A DNA stretch of 64,000 nucleotides from positions 682,001-746,000 of the forward strand of contig OOIN01000015.1 of the NCBI GenBank assembly GCA_900323505.1, in the 5' to 3' direction. Each line of letters begins with the position of its first letter. Position 1 is the stretch's first letter. The notes beneath the pieces were generated by a model. It did not search any database and was not told the origin of the DNA. It worked only from the letters and a program-made list of their open reading frames with translations. Position numbers and translations under genes: made by a program. Of the stretch, positions 51,001-63,119 are shown in pieces. This DNA comes from Ustilago trichophora. Taxonomy: Eukaryota > Basidiomycota > Ustilaginomycetes > Ustilaginales > Ustilaginaceae.

Positions 51001-51069
51001 ACGACTGTCCGACTTGGGCCGGGATGCGCTGAGCCTTTTGGCCTCGGAATGGCGGGAACGAGAAAACAT
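48040..51069 (-). CDS. CAMK-group serine/threonine protein kinase
   Basis: Protein of 1009 residues with a C-terminal kinase domain (about 578-960) after a long Ser/Pro-rich, probably disordered N-terminus. The ATG at 51069 (MFSRSRHSEA) is preferred; an in-frame extension upstream lacks a better start. Kinase landmarks are the Gly loop LGVGAFSRV (third Gly replaced by Ser), VAL-Lys in VALKML, Glu in REVEVLKHI, catalytic loop HRDIKLEN, LTDFGLSRF, EEYAAPELI and DAWALGVVLYALITGSLPF. These resemble the CAMKL (Snf1/Kin) group. About 57 residues are inserted between the Gly loop and the catalytic Lys, about 19 residues between the HRD and DFG motifs, and an Arg/Lys/Glu-rich insertion after subdomain IX. 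I cannot assign an orthologue; substrates are unknown. It is divergent from HFM1. Confidence 0.85.
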   Translation of the reverse strand: MFSRSRHSEAKRLSASRPKSDSREASEATVKDSNAFPPQHSTALPVHIRSPDVPTITTTGGTPLASSSSTASCAATPVADRPHFFHQDTVVPSSTTLASPPLLPQIAPAEPFDVSNSSFSVASLDSFGAISVAGSTTAAEHGSQNGSRYGMSPPGSMLVAPRGELSSASIRSQRNWDQFEGKPVSPLPSPAVQHEQAQDMFDVPVASTSRFGTNHGLNTHSTRPAPARNPSDESLPGASDGARTMSSPKAAALSEVGSRNWSFFNSTTSGPSIARAPSIKTSTLPRRVEHQIGRDSSDPSTPLSAAAPRSAASANSLGHGFGPRVTSADLTNRIRVPSRLPTLPSEAGSNAATGTANVRATSALYSQAQHFGYPRHTRISSGESVMSMDAALYSPLSAVDPHTGGDLFNMNSTSQLSLSAISDAPSATLEGLPPNVLWAPDSPHRIRSRSHLLLDDDRSAQSSPASAVPGRVEQRSWRDAGDASTDSISAVLPSVAERANPAPTRSELFPAPTPSLGVTNGTEEARNTGQEEAARSLGHPRRRQGPSESATGSSISPAPSSRDRPSQPAIVESREEEEDGDRIGPYRIEKTLGVGAFSRVALGRLTRSSASTGGSSFRPDRLISSLPELRQRALQRHRQGAEDASTARDTDELVALKMLDREPCNNNERLKVSWVREVEVLKHISHPNLVRFITSFSTPLHHTLVLEQVAGGELFDSLMSNFDQFAQREWLVRIIYTELANAIGWMHHINLVHRDIKLENILMTVDLFKVVAASEPLRPHHLPRGPLIKLTDFGLSRFIDPSNPLLETRCGSEEYAAPELIIGKKYDGRKTDAWALGVVLYALITGSLPFMEDVNVGVNGAREGHGEERDPKQRKRHLLRIAKGDLRWPAPANDACADQPDPSMCPTNMRLVTPVAKTMVARLLRRDSTKRATPWETWDEQWLLGGSFGYTSTQGDGDAQPSHQVPNETSAGGERLALHPDPRSQQGQNWLETNAAVRQDDVAQVARDD

Positions 51070-53887
51070 TGCGAGCGGATTGTGTTGGAGCGCACGATCG
51101 AGCCGTGGCTGTCCTTGTCGCAAGGTCCGAGGGAGGATGGGGGTGAAGTGTGCTGTGCAACTTTAGCTGTAGGACATGACCCCGAGTGGTTCGAGGATGG
51201 CTGCAAAGCAAGGCTGGCTCTGATGATTCGTGTCGGAGGCACCGCTGTTCTTATCGAGTCCAGGCAATCGGCTATCGGAGCATGTCGGACGTGCTTCTGA
51301 CGGGTGCAATGCAGGCGAGGAGAGAGCTTTCGAATGGTGGACGTTGTGCTGCTATCAAGGTTGCAGACGATGGTGAGACGTTGTTGCGAGGATCCGGGTG
51401 TGTCTGTGGTCGAGCCAGGGTAAGACCGTATCGGATGCAGGTTGACGGAGATATTCGCTATGAACGTCCACAAGGAAAGCAGGCTGCCTCAGGATTTGGG
51501 GGATGGGATCGAGCGATTGCAATGAAGAAAGGCGATGCGTTGAATCGGGTGGGGATGTAAAATCCAATCGACCCACAGTGCGGCGATATACTTGTTGCCA
51601 GGATACCGATATCGGATGGGAAGGAGCGGTGCGGCTCTGACGAAAATGGGAGACGCCGGATTGACCCACACCGTGCCGCGACGGGAGCAAGGGGCAGATG
51701 AAGGTGATGAAGCGACAAAGGAAACGAAGTCGCGTGGACGAAGTGACCAGAGCAACCAGCTCCCATTGAAGGACGAATGAGCAAAGCAAGAGCAAGAGCA
51801 AGAGCAAGAGCAAGAGCAAGAGCAAGAGCAAGGGCAAGAGCAAGGGCAAGAGCAAGGGCAAGAGCAAGGGCAAGAGCAAAAGGCAAAGGCAAAGGCAATG
51901 AAAGCAAAAGCGAATGAAGTCCAGTGCAGTATACTTTCTCTCTAAGGCCTGCAGCTCGTGTCCTAGCAGCACCAAAATCAAAAATAAAAAAAAATGGACG
52001 CTGCAGCAGCAGTAGAAGCAGCTCAAAAGCAAGCTACCTAGCGCCAGGACAGACAGACAGGGTGAGAGGTGGGACACGACGCGAGCGCCTCTAAGCTTTC
52101 CCCAGTCACGTCAAGGGTTAGCAGTCAAAATCTCTGTGAGTCTAACTTGTCATCACCAAAGAGAAAAATAAAGAAAAAATAAGGAATAAAGAAAAAGAAG
52201 AAGGAAAAGGGCGTGTCTCTCGCGGATCTCAGCTTGAATTGCTGCTAGGGGTCCAAGGGTGAAGAAAAACAAGAGAGAAAAGGTTAACGCTTAGCAGCGA
52301 GAGAGTGTCCGACGCACAGGAAGCACCGAAGCACAGACGGACATCTCACGCTTGGAGGAGCGTGTTAAAGGACCCTGAATTGGGAGATTCGCCTTCGCTT
52401 CGCTCTTTGTTTTCGCAGTCCAGTCACGAGCGCCTCCTAATTTCGCACCAATTACACGCCAAATACGGTATCTCACAATCTACAGGTAGCTCTGCCAAGG
52501 TAGATAATGGACATGACTCTTTCAACAGCAGAGGTATGGCAGTCATGGCTTGTCAGCTGAACAAGGACGCTAGTCTAGTCTGTCCTTTCTCTCCCTTTGA
52601 CATGGCAGAGGAGCGAGCAAGTGACGTGGAAGGGTTCAGATCACACGACGTCTTCGAAAGCGACGAGCCAGCGATGAGACGCTTGTGCTTTTGATCCTGC
52701 ATCAGGTGAAGCCCGGCTGCTCTTGCGATCGAGAAACCCTGAACAAGGCCAGCAGCACCTGACCATGAAAAGCTATCCTAGGATTGCGAGTCGATCCGTC
52801 TATACAGCTGCAACCGTGACACGTAACACCTTTCAAACCAGCAACGGTTGTCGGGGCTCCGGAGCAGCTTTTCCATGATCGCAACATAGGCGCGCCCAGT
52901 TGTTCATCAGTCATGGCAACTCTGATCAGGAATCAAAGCGCTTCTGGACTGCAATGGGACCGTGAATCTTTCGACGCTCACGGATCACAGCAGCGACAGC
53001 CTCCATAGCGTCAAGCTTTTCCTTGGACGCCATCGCATCTCGACGAATGGCTGGATAGCAACCTGCAGCAAGAGGTGCGAATTCGCCTCACTACTCTGTG
53101 GCGTCGCTATTTTCTCATTTTTATTTTTACATTTTTTTTTCTTTCCATCTGCCAGATGCGCGACTCGCGTAAAGTAACGTCTGACAGCTTTGGAGACTCT
53201 CCAACCCCTATTTTCGATGAAATATCCTTCTGCTCCAACACTCCGCGAGATCAAAGCTGAGGTTACGATGGCATGTGTCGATCTCTCCTGCCAGAGGCTT
53301 CGGATAGCCCAATCTAAAGGTCCCTGAAAGCTTTGCACCAACCCGAGATAGGCGCCTTCCCGACGATGGTCGACGACTCGAGATTTCCAGAACATCCTTT
53401 CGTTGGTATCGCGACGAGTGTCGACAGCCTAGTGAAAGGGGTCAGAGATCTGACGTGACAGCTTAGGCAGCTCTCAAAGGAGCTAGATATGATTGTCAAT
53501 CCAGTGTCAACTTCGGTAGCAGAGAGCGACCGAAAGTCTCGGAAGCTGCCGAAGGAAGCACGGCAGTCTGCTTCGATGATCAAGTGCCTCCAACACACTT
53601 GTCACAAAGCTTCGATTGATTTGAACATCGGAAGAGCCGACCACTCGAGACATGGAAGACATGGCTGAGTCGCAAGAGGCTCAGCCTCCTCTCAGATGAC
53701 AGCACCGCTCAGCTCAGCGTTGCCACTCAAGTTGACAGCTCGAAATTGCCAAAGAGAAGGAGAAACTCGGTAGCAAGTGCCACCATCTCTTTACACCATC
53801 ATTCGAGGAAGCTGTCGCGAGTCCAAGCGTGCTGTCTCCCCACTTCCAACACGCGAAGCGCATCTCAAAGACCGCCAAAGGATCAAG
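51070..53887. other. Divergent intergenic region kinase / HFM1
   Basis: This 2.8-kb region between divergent start codons contains a hexamer minisatellite and A-rich stretches at 52160-52205. The frame 52305-52694 (129 codons) starts at a non-ATG codon, matches nothing I know and is not called. Both promoters must be here. Confidence 0.5.
51785..51896. repeat. AGCAAG/GGCAAG hexamer minisatellite
   Basis: About 18 tandem hexamers alternating between AGCAAG and GGCAAG variants, degenerating to GGCAAA at the right end. On the minus strand it gives a meaningless Leu-Ala repeat frame. Confidence 0.95.
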
Positions 53888-56800
53888 ATGGACGACGACG
53901 ACCTCTCTCTCGAATCTCTTGCGCAGGAGTATTCATACCACTCTGGTGGCTTTCAAGACGAATCGAAATCTAGTAATCATGCTTATGGCGGCTCGATGCA
54001 ATTTGGCTACCAGGCTGTTCCAACGTATCCAGCCGAGATGCAATGGACGCCAAATACCTTGCCTGTTTCTCACTTTGCACCGAGCCAGCCAGCAGCGCAA
54101 TTGCTCGATGCCGCGGCCATAGCCTCTCACTTTGACTTTGAACGAGCCGAAGCTGCCGGCCTGGTAGCTGCAACATCCCAACCGCCTCGACATCCCGATA
54201 GTTTCACATTCACCTCGACGACATCCGCGGACATGCGCGATCTGACAACAAGGCAGGAAACCAGGACGTTCGGTGGCCAACGGAGACAAACAAGCAGCAT
54301 CTATCAGTCTCAGCAAGGGGGAGAGACTGTCGTTGAGCCCGAGCCTGGACGTAGGATCCGCTTGGTGCCTGTCGCCTCTCTGCGTGAGTGCTGTGCTTCC
54401 TCATCATGAATTTGGCTAGCGAGCACCAACTGATCCTCGGTTCGGCATTTGTGGCGGTCCCCGGCTTCGATGGACTTCTCGATATGAAACATGATGATAG
54501 CGGCGATGTATCGATCGCTTTTTACCTTTCCCTTCTTCAATGCCGTACAGTCCATCTGCTTTCCAAAAGTGAGTCGCTCAGAATGCCCCTCTCTTCCTCA
54601 AAAAAAGCAAAGTCCCGAAGGCGTTCGGCATCCCATCTCTTCCAAGGATACGAAACAAGGTAGGCTTGACGTTATGAAGTGCACAGAGCTGATGCGACTT
54701 CTTCCTCCCTCATGCCCCTTACAGGTGCTCGAATCAGGAGACAATGTCGTGCTTTCTGCACCGACAGGCTCGGGAAAGACCGTCGTCTTTGAGCTGGCTC
54801 TCGTGCGTATGCTTACAAAGGAACCCGAAAACGCGCGAGCCGTCTACCTGGCGCCGACCAAAGCGCTCTGCTCCGAACGAACCCGCGATTGGTCCCTTCG
54901 TTTTGGCGCTGTCGGCTGTGGCATCACCGAACTCACCGGAGATTCGGTTCACGGTCTGCACGTTGCGCGCAAAAGCCGCCTGATCGTCACGACGCCGGAA
55001 AAGTGGGACAGCCTGACGCGCAAATGGGATGAGCAGTCGGGCATTCTTTCGACCATCCGTCTCGTGCTGATCGACGAGGTGCACATTCTCAACGAGGCAC
55101 AGCGAGGAGCGCGTCTCGAAGTCGTCGTGGCGAGGACCAAGAATCGAGGTCGGAACGTTCGATTCGTTGCCGTCTCGGCCACAGTGCCCAATCTTGAAGA
55201 TGTCGCAGCATGGATCGGGCCGAACTTCAACAGTCTACCATCGGAAGCACCGCTGCCGGTCAAGGCAACCGCAGAAATATTCCAGTTCGGCGAAGCTTAT
55301 CGCCCGTGTCCTCTGCAGAAGCACGTATACGGCTATCCTAAAGCCAAGGATGAGTTTGCGTTCCAGGCCTATCTCAATCATAAACTTCTTGAGCTGGTCG
55401 AGACGCACGCCGCAGGTCGACCCTGCTTGGTTTTCTGCGCCACTCGGCGCTCCGCTGTTCAGGCAGCCTCTACCATCGCCGAAGGGTGCAAAAAGGTCAG
55501 GGAGAATGGAGGCTGCGGCACTCTGCTTACAGCTCATGGCCAACGAGGCCTTGAGGCCGTCAAGTTTGACGACGAAGACTTGCAGAGCCTATCCTCGTCC
55601 CGTGTTGCATTCCATCACGCGGGTCTATCTCAAAACGATCGTCGCACAGTCGAGCAAGCCTTCCTCTCCGAAAAGATTGCTGTGCTGTGCTGTACCACAA
55701 CCCTTGCTACAGGCATCAACTTGCCCGCATATTGCGTCATCATCCGCGGGACCAAGCAGTACGAAGGACAGTGGTGCGAGATGTCGGAGCTTGATCTCAT
55801 CCAGATGATGGGTCGGGCTGGAAGGCCGCAGTTCGACCGAAGTGGCGTCGCTGTCATCATGTGCGAAGACACGATGCAGGCCCACTATCGTGAGCTCGTC
55901 AGCGGTAGCCGCGACATCGAGTCAAGCTTGGCTCCCAATCTGGTCGAACATGTCAACGCCGAAATCGGCTTGCGCGGCAGAACGACGGAAGCCCAGATTG
56001 AAGCTTGGATCCGTCAGAGCTTCATGTGGATCCGACTGCAAAAGAACCCTACCTACTACCTCAGCCAGGAAGAGGGCATTGGACTCGACAGCGTGGAGGA
56101 GATCCTCAAACATCTTTGCACCAAGACACTGACCGCGCTTCAAGAGGCTTCGCTGGTCTCGTGCTCTGATCAGTCGGCTGAAATCGTCTCTACCGAGTAT
56201 GGCGAAATCATGTCGCGCTTTTTCATCCGTCACAAATCCATGCTTGCATTGATGGGGATCCCGGAAGGCGCCAACACGAGAACGATCCTCGAAGCCGTGT
56301 CGGAAGCAGAGGAGTTTGGAGATCAGAGAATGAGGCAGGGTGAGAAGAGCTTCCTCAACACTCTTCGCACCAACGCCGAGATCCGCTTTCCACCACGTCA
56401 GATTGCACGGGTAGCGGACAAGGTGTCTTTGCTGATCCAAGCCCATTTGTCTGCGATCAATCTGATGCAACTCTCCAAGACTGCTGTAGGCGAGGCAAAT
56501 CCGTACTTGGACATCAAGCGAATCTTTCCGCACGCTACTCGCATCGCAAAAGCAGCTGTTGATATAACCATACACCGCAGAGACGGCAAAGCGTGCAAGG
56601 CAGCGCTGGATCTTGCGCGATCGATAGCCGCCGGAGCATGGGATGGTTCTCCCGTAATGCTCCGACAGATCGACAACATTGGCGAACGTTCCATCAAAGC
56701 ATTGGCAAATGCAGGCATCACCACCTGGCAAAGCTTGGCCAACACTACAGCAAACAGAATTGAGATGATCCTCAATCGCAATCCGCCGTTCGGCAGCAAA

Positions 56801-58184
56801 GTGGTAGCGGCGGCCCGGTCCGTGCCACGAATCGGCCTGGAGGTGATGCAACGTTCGTCAGCGCCCACAACCTTGTCAGCTCACACTGTCCCAGCCGGCC
56901 GAACAGACTTGTCTTCTAGCGCATTCAGCGCCTCATCTATCGGCATGAAGATCGTGCTCGATGTGACCATCCGGATCGAAAATAGGGCAACGTGCATGCT
57001 CAAGAGCAAGGCGTCCAAGATGGCGTTGAGTGTCTGCATTCTGACACTCACGTCAGATGGCGACTATGTCGATTTCCGCCGTATGCCCATCTGGCGCTTC
57101 GACTCGGAGAAGCGCTTCACACTGCACGTCTACCTCGAGGATCTTCGCACGCGCATCCTTACTTATGCAGCCTGCGACGAGATTGCAGGGACTTTAATGC
57201 AGGCGAATCTGCTGCCTGTCGACATGGCCAATGGGTCTCATCGGACCCGGATTGCACGAGCAGAGCTCCACAGGGGTGGTCTCATTGGTTTTGGAGCTGA
57301 ATCGAGTGCGGAAGAGAGCGGTGGACCATCTCAGAGAACGGCTCGCGAAGATGCAGATGAGTACTCTGGCAGGGCGATGGTGGAAGATGAGCCAGATCTG
57401 GATGACGAACATGCTTTCAAGAGGTCAGTACTCTCAACCCCTTCCTTCGCTGGTATGGTAATGGAAGAACTGACAGGCTTTGTTCGACACAATCTTGTCT
57501 CCCGTCTACCCTTCTCGACGCATCAGATGCAAGCACAAATGCAAGGGCGAATGTCGCCATGTGTGCTGCCAACGTGCAAGGGAGCAAGGAGCGTCGGGCA
57601 AGCCACGCGAGTTCCGTTTCCAAGAACGTTTGCGCGGCGACAGCTCCCAAAGTGCAATAAGCCGCTACTTGAAGCCTTTCCCAACGCCACCCACGAGCGC
57701 TTCAACGCTGCTTGCGCAAAAAAGAAAAGCTGGCGTAGAGCTTCAAGATATGGACTTTGAGGACGATCCTGACGCTCCGCAAGATCTTCTGAGTAAGCTG
57801 GATCGACTTGCTGCCGAGACTGATCGCGTCGCTGGTACCGCAAGGCCTCTCAAACTGCCGGGATATTCCAGAGGAGATGCTACCGGCGCAACAAGACATG
57901 GCGCGGGTGTGAACACTTCAGAGTCTGGGCGACCTGGCCCAAGTTGTTCTGAGGACTCTTCGAGGATTCGAACTGATCTGGGTGCTGACGCAAAGGCATC
58001 ATCGTTTCAACTCGACACTGACCGTCGAAACAGGATGACAAGTGCAGAATCGATGCTGCTCGCTGAATCTCAAGAGCATGTCGAGGCGACGTCAGCATCT
58101 GCGGCGAAAAGACCCGCACAAAGTCGCTTTACTCGACTTTTGGGCAAGCCGTCCTGGCTGAGTGGGTCGGACAACACTGGCTAG
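53888..58184 (+). CDS. HFM1: Meiotic crossover DNA helicase HFM1/Mer3
   Basis: Protein of 1306 residues from exons 53888-54383, 54501-54568, 54725-57423 and 57527-58184. Introns are 117, 156 and 103 nt (GTGAGT, GTGAGT, GTCAGT donors). The lengths sum to 1307 codons including stop. Mer3 is a Ski2-like 3'-5' helicase that stabilises recombination intermediates for crossovers. Exon joins restore conserved sequence: VASLPAMYRSLFTFPFFNAV, FPKVLESGDNVVLSAPTGSGKT (Lys206), DEVH at 305-308, SATVPNLEDVAAW, TTTLATGINLPAY and MGRAGRPQFDRSG. A winged helix and Sec63-like domain follow (helix-hairpin-helix near NIGERSIKALANAGITT). The last join creates a Cys-rich finger CKHKCKGECRHVCC (about 1089-1102), known from HFM1. 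The start MDDDDLSLES is the first ATG of the domainless N-terminus. Confidence 0.95.
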
Positions 58185-58845
58185 TCTAGGACGACCGTTC
58201 GTGGCTGTCCTGATTTTCCTGTACTTCTCTTTCGCTTGCAATCTCAGCGCAGGTCTGCAGTTTGATGAAGCCTGCGCCTGACCTTGTGAGCCTACTTGCT
58301 CGGTGAGAAAGAGCAGACATATGCTTGGAATTGATTTTTATTCTTAATTTTTATTTTAAGAGGAATTTTCGTCGTGGACGACCGCCGTATGGTGGAAATT
58401 AGATAAATGAGCTTGGTGAACCGCGTCGCGCGACGCGAAAAGAGCAACACTCTGGCCTTGATGGCAGCTCCGACACACAGATGTCAGAACGCGAAATCAG
58501 AGCGAGCTGAGTCGAAAAGCGCCCAGCCAGGCTGATGTGCGGTCCAAAAGAAACCTTCCATTCACCTCTCTCATCCAGTTTCCACATCATCATCATATAC
58601 ACTTAGCCTCTTAGCATCTGCTTTTGTATCCTTCATACCTTTTACGTCAGCACCACGATCTACACAATTATACCCACACATCCACACGCAAAAACACACG
58701 CACACCAGTCACCCGAGTCGTCCTGCCTTCGGTCCTTCCGCGTTCAACAGCCAAAAGTACCTGAATCCGAGCACGAAAACTAGCACTTTCCCACGATCCA
58801 ACTCAAAGCTCCTCGGAACCTTTCCGACCAGTTCCCACGCTCAAG
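58185..58845. other. Spacer HFM1 3' / MSH6 5'
   Basis: This 661-bp spacer lies between two co-directional genes. The right half is C/A-rich leader-like sequence (CACACGCAAAAACACACGCACACC) and is presumably the MSH6 promoter and 5' UTR. No gene is seen. Confidence 0.6.
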
Positions 58846-61800
58846 ATGGCAGCAGGCAAGGCGAGCAATGGAACCAAGCAGTCTTCGCTGCTTGGCTTCT
58901 TTTCCAAGGTGCCAGCAGCGCAGTCATCTTCCAAAGCATCTCCGCCTCATCCAAAGGCTGCCACCCAGCCATCCACACAAAGTTCGGTTCAGAAAGGCAA
59001 ACCAAAAGATGGAACACCGTCGCTCAAGTCGGCAAAATCACAACCCCTCGAGACGCCGCCTCCAAGCGAGTCCAGATCCAGCACTCGACGGGACACTGCT
59101 ACTGGCAGCAGCAGCAGCAAGGCCATCCGACCGCCATCTTCGTCTCCCACATACCAACGATCCAGCTCCCTCTCCACCGACAGCCTCCTCCCAACCACGC
59201 AAGCCGATTCGGCTCCCAAAGCCACCAAGTCGTCGGACTCGGACGAACTTACGCCACCCCCTAGCAGCGACGGGGACCACATGGATGTAGACGACGACGA
59301 AGAGGAAACCGAGCAACCTCTCTTCCGTCGTCGCGCAGCAGCCAAAAGACCCGTCACCTACGCCGAGTCCGACTCTGACGGTGCAGCCGCCATGGACAGC
59401 GACAGCGAAGACGAAGTGCCGTCCTTCTCCAAGGGTCGTAAGCGCAACGCAGCCAAGCGAGCGCGTAAAACGCGAGACGAAGATGATTTTGTCGTCCCAG
59501 ACGACCAGGATGACGATGACGACATGCTTCCCCTCGACGCAGGCAATGCTTCCGAGGAAGATGAGGGCCCAGCAGCCGACGAAGACAGCGACGCAGACGA
59601 CTTTGGCAAGCCTTCGAAACGCAGCAAGACTTCTGTCGGTAAGAAGAGGGCGTCCCCCGTCGCCCCTTCCTCGCGCGTAGCTGGTTCTAACTCGGCACTC
59701 AACTCGTTCAAGATGGGCAACAACGCGTCTGGATCTTCGTCGCCCAACTCGGCTCATCGGGCTGGCCTTATCAACGGTGTAGCTCGCCCGGGACCCTCTT
59801 CCGCATCACTCTCGCATCTCACCAAAGCCGAGCGACGCGTCATCGAAGAGAAGCGCAAGAAGGCCGAGAACGAGCAGGCCTACAGCTTTCTCGTCGATCT
59901 GCGCGACAAGGATGGCAACCGTCCTGGCGATGTCGAATACGACTCACGTACAGTCTACATTCCCAAGTCGGCCTGGAAGGACTTTACCCCCTTCGAGGAG
60001 CAGTTCTGGCGCATCAAGCAGAACCATTGGGACACTGTCCTTTTCTTTCAAAAGGGCAAGTTCTATGAGCTCTACGAGGAGGACGCACTGATTGGACACC
60101 GCGAATTTGATCTCAAGCTTACCGATCGCGTAAAGATGAAGATGGTCGGTGTTCCTGAAGCCTCCTTCGACATCTTTGCCGCCAAGTTCTTGGCGCTCGG
60201 CTACAAGGTTGGGCGTGTCGATCAGACCGAGACGGCTGTGGCCAAGGGTATGCGCGTCGGCGAACGCTCGCGCGGCGGTGGCTCCGAGATCGTCAATCGC
60301 GAGCTCAGGCACGTCCTGACGAGCGGCACCATCGTGGATGCTGCATCCCTGCCCGATGACCTCAACAGCTACTGTGTCTCGATCAAAGAAGCAGCTACTG
60401 CAGGTCGCAATGGCCCCATCTTTGGCGTATGCACGCTCGATGCTGCTACTGCCGAGTTCAACCTGACCGAGTTCGAAGACGACGAGTCGCGCACCAGGCT
60501 CGAAACGCTCCTCCGCTCCCTTCGACTCAAGGAGGTGCTTCACGAAAAGGCTGGGCTCACAGCGCCTACACTCCGAGTTCTGCGCAGCACTGTTCCCAGT
60601 ACAGCTCAAATCACCATGCTCAAGCCCGGCGTCGAGTTCTTGGAGCCCGAAACCACTCTCCGCAAGCTCAACGCCCTCTTCAATCCCGAAGTGGATGCCG
60701 AGGCTCGCGTCGAATCGCTCGATCCCGTCGATCCCTCGCTTCTGCCCGAGGGTATCGCCACCATGGTAGATCGACCCTGCGCCATGTCGGCACTGGGTGG
60801 CATGCTTTGCTATCTGGCACAGCTCAACCTGGACCGTGACCTGTGCTCCAGCCGCAACTTCAACATCTTTGACCCGCTGCGTCAGGACAAGTGCCTCGTG
60901 CTCGACGCACAATCGCTCACGCACCTCAATGTCCTACAGAACGACGAGGGCACCGACGAAGGCACGCTTCACCGCCTGCTCAACCGATGCGTAACCCCCT
61001 TCGGAAAACGACTGTTCAAGATCTGGCTCGTGGCACCTTTGGCTACCGCTGATGCCATCCGAGCTCGTCAAGACGCCGTTGAGGATCTGCTCAGAAATCC
61101 TTGCTTTGGTGACGAGTTCGAGACCTTTGGCAAAGCGCTGCCCGACATTGAGCGCATCGTGCCTCGAGTACGTGCTGGCAAGTGCCGACCTCGAGACTTT
61201 ACTGCCGTGCTCAAGGCGCTCGCCCGCTTCGAGAAGGCGGTGAGGCAGCTCCGATCTCAGTGCGAAGGCTTCGAGACAGGAGTGATCGGTGCGCTACTGG
61301 ACTCGATCCCACCAGTTGCTCCGATTGCTGGTGATCTGCAATCCAGCTTCAAGATGACCGAGGACGGCTCCTTTACGCCCATCGAGGGGGCGTTTGAGCC
61401 TTTTGACCGTGCCGAAGCTGCGATCGCCGAGGTCGAGGCGCAACTCGAGCACGAGATGGATTCGTACCGCAAACAGCTCAAGCTGACGGCAGCCAAGTGT
61501 GCATGGAAGCATCTCGGCACCAAAGACATTTTCCAGATCGAAGTGCCTGTCGCCACCAAAGTGCCCAGCAACTGGACCAAACTCAGCGGCACCAAGGACC
61601 GCAACCGCTGGTACTCGCCCAAGGTGCGTGATCTGGTCCAAGACATCAAGGAGGCACGCGAGACGCGTCTTGCCGCTCTCAAGCAGTTCCACCAGAACCT
61701 CTTTGCCAGCTTCTCGGAACAGAGCGACGTCTTCCTGCAAGCCGTCAAGACTGTCGCCGAAATCGATTGTCTTCTCTCGCTGGCCAAGGCGTCATATGCT

Positions 61801-62886
61801 ATCGGCGAGCCTTCGTGCCGACCCGAGCTGGTTGATCACGAAACGGCGCTGCTCGAGTTTGAGGAGCTCCGACACCCCTGCATCGCTGGCGAGAATGTTG
61901 ACTTCATCCCGAACGACGTTCGTCTCGGTGGCAAGAACGATGAAGTGGTCATCCTTACAGGTGGCAACATGGCGGGTAAGAGTACGACTGCCCGCACCAG
62001 CGCCACAGCCGTCATCCTGGCGCAGTTGGGCTGTCGAGTGCCGGCTGCAAGTGCACGCATCTCGCCCGTGGACCGTATCGCCTCTCGAATGGGCGCCAAC
62101 GACCAGATCTTCCGCAACAACAGTACCTTCATGGTCGAGATGCTCGAGGCCTCGCGCATCATCAACGAGTGCACGCCGCGCTCGCTTGTCATCATGGACG
62201 AGCTGGGACGAGGTACCAGCACGTTTGACGGTCAGGCGATCGCTTTTGCGGTCCTTCATCATCTCGTCAGCCGAACACGCTGCTTGACCTTCTTCTTGAC
62301 TCATTACACCAACCTGGCATACGACTTTGACTCGTACTCGCGCGTCAGCAACAAGCACATGCAGGTCTTGGTCGACGACGCCAAGCGTGAGGTCGTGTTC
62401 ACGTGAGTAATCCCCTTCAAGCACGGCTGGCTTCCTAACTGAACAGCACATCACCTGGAACTCAATACTGACCGACACATTTTCTCTCTTTTCCAATCTC
62501 CAAACTTGAATGACAACAGGTATCGTCTCGTCGATGGCATCGCAGAATCGTCCTACGGTACGCAGGTGGCTGCTTTGGCTGGTGTGCCCCACGAGATTTG
62601 CGACCGCGCTGCTATTGTCTCGAAGCAGTTCGCCGAAGCGACCAAGGCAAGCCAGGCCGAAAAGAACAAGAGCGCGATCCCGCTTGCTTTGCTCAGCGAT
62701 TTTGTCCACCTCTTCAAGCTGGCCCGCGAGGAGACTCCTGCATCTAGCGACCGCAATGCTGAAGCCAAGGCCCTCACTACGCTTTCGCAGCTCGATATCA
62801 TCCGTTCTCAGATCGCTGCTCTGGCTAAAGGAGGTTCCAGCGCCAAGTCACTCGTTAGCCTTCCCTCAACTTCAACTTGTACGTAG
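58846..62886 (+). CDS. MSH6: Mismatch repair protein Msh6 (MutS-alpha subunit)
   Basis: Protein of 1307 residues if it ends at the TAG at 62884, from exons 58846-62402 and 62520-62886 with a 117-nt intron (GTGAGT donor, AACAG acceptor). It pairs with Msh2 to recognise base mismatches and small loops. The N-terminus has a PCNA-binding box, QSSLLGFF (residues 12-19), then an acidic disordered region to about 330. The mismatch-binding domain I has the Phe-Tyr-Glu motif in GKFYELYE. MutS core, lever and clamp domains follow. The ATPase has Walker A GGNMAGKST (Lys1045), STFMVEML and Walker B IMDELGRGTSTFDG. The dimer-interface helix-turn-helix lies in exon 2 (SSYGTQVAALAGVPHEI). Only 233 bp separate the stop from the first ECO1 ATG, and a splice donor overlaps this stop, so a fused longer product is possible. 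Confidence 0.95.
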
Positions 62887-63009
62887 TGCTTTCCCGCCTT
62901 TTGCGTGCCAATGATGAAGCCCTTGCGGCTGACCTGCTCCTTTCCGAAACATGATTCTGACGTTCTTTGTGTGTTTGGCCAACTCTTCTGCTCTCGTATC
63001 GAAGAACAG
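62879..63009 (+). other. Candidate intron joining MSH6 to ECO1
   Basis: Donor GTACGT overlaps the last MSH6 codons and stop. A CTGAC branch-like sequence lies at 62957-62961, 49 nt before the acceptor GAACAG. The length (131 nt) matches other introns in the window. Removal gives ACT-TTT-GCT and continues open into ECO1. This is inferred from sequence only. Confidence 0.4.
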
Positions 63010-63119
63010 TTGCTCACCGTGACCCTGACGTAGCAGGCGACGGCGAAAGAAGGCCAGCTGGCCCGCTTCAAACGACAGCCAGGAAGATCACGACCTACGC
63101 CGGACGCAGTCGACGCGCA

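Noticed and set aside
51355..52077. 240-codon minus-strand frame with Leu-Leu-Pro and Leu-Ala repeats
   Set aside because: It is the translation of the AGCAAG minisatellite and adjoining low-complexity DNA and is not a gene.
52305..52694. 129-codon plus-strand frame between the kinase and HFM1
   Set aside because: It starts at GTG, has no recognisable domain and no flanking splice signals that extend it.
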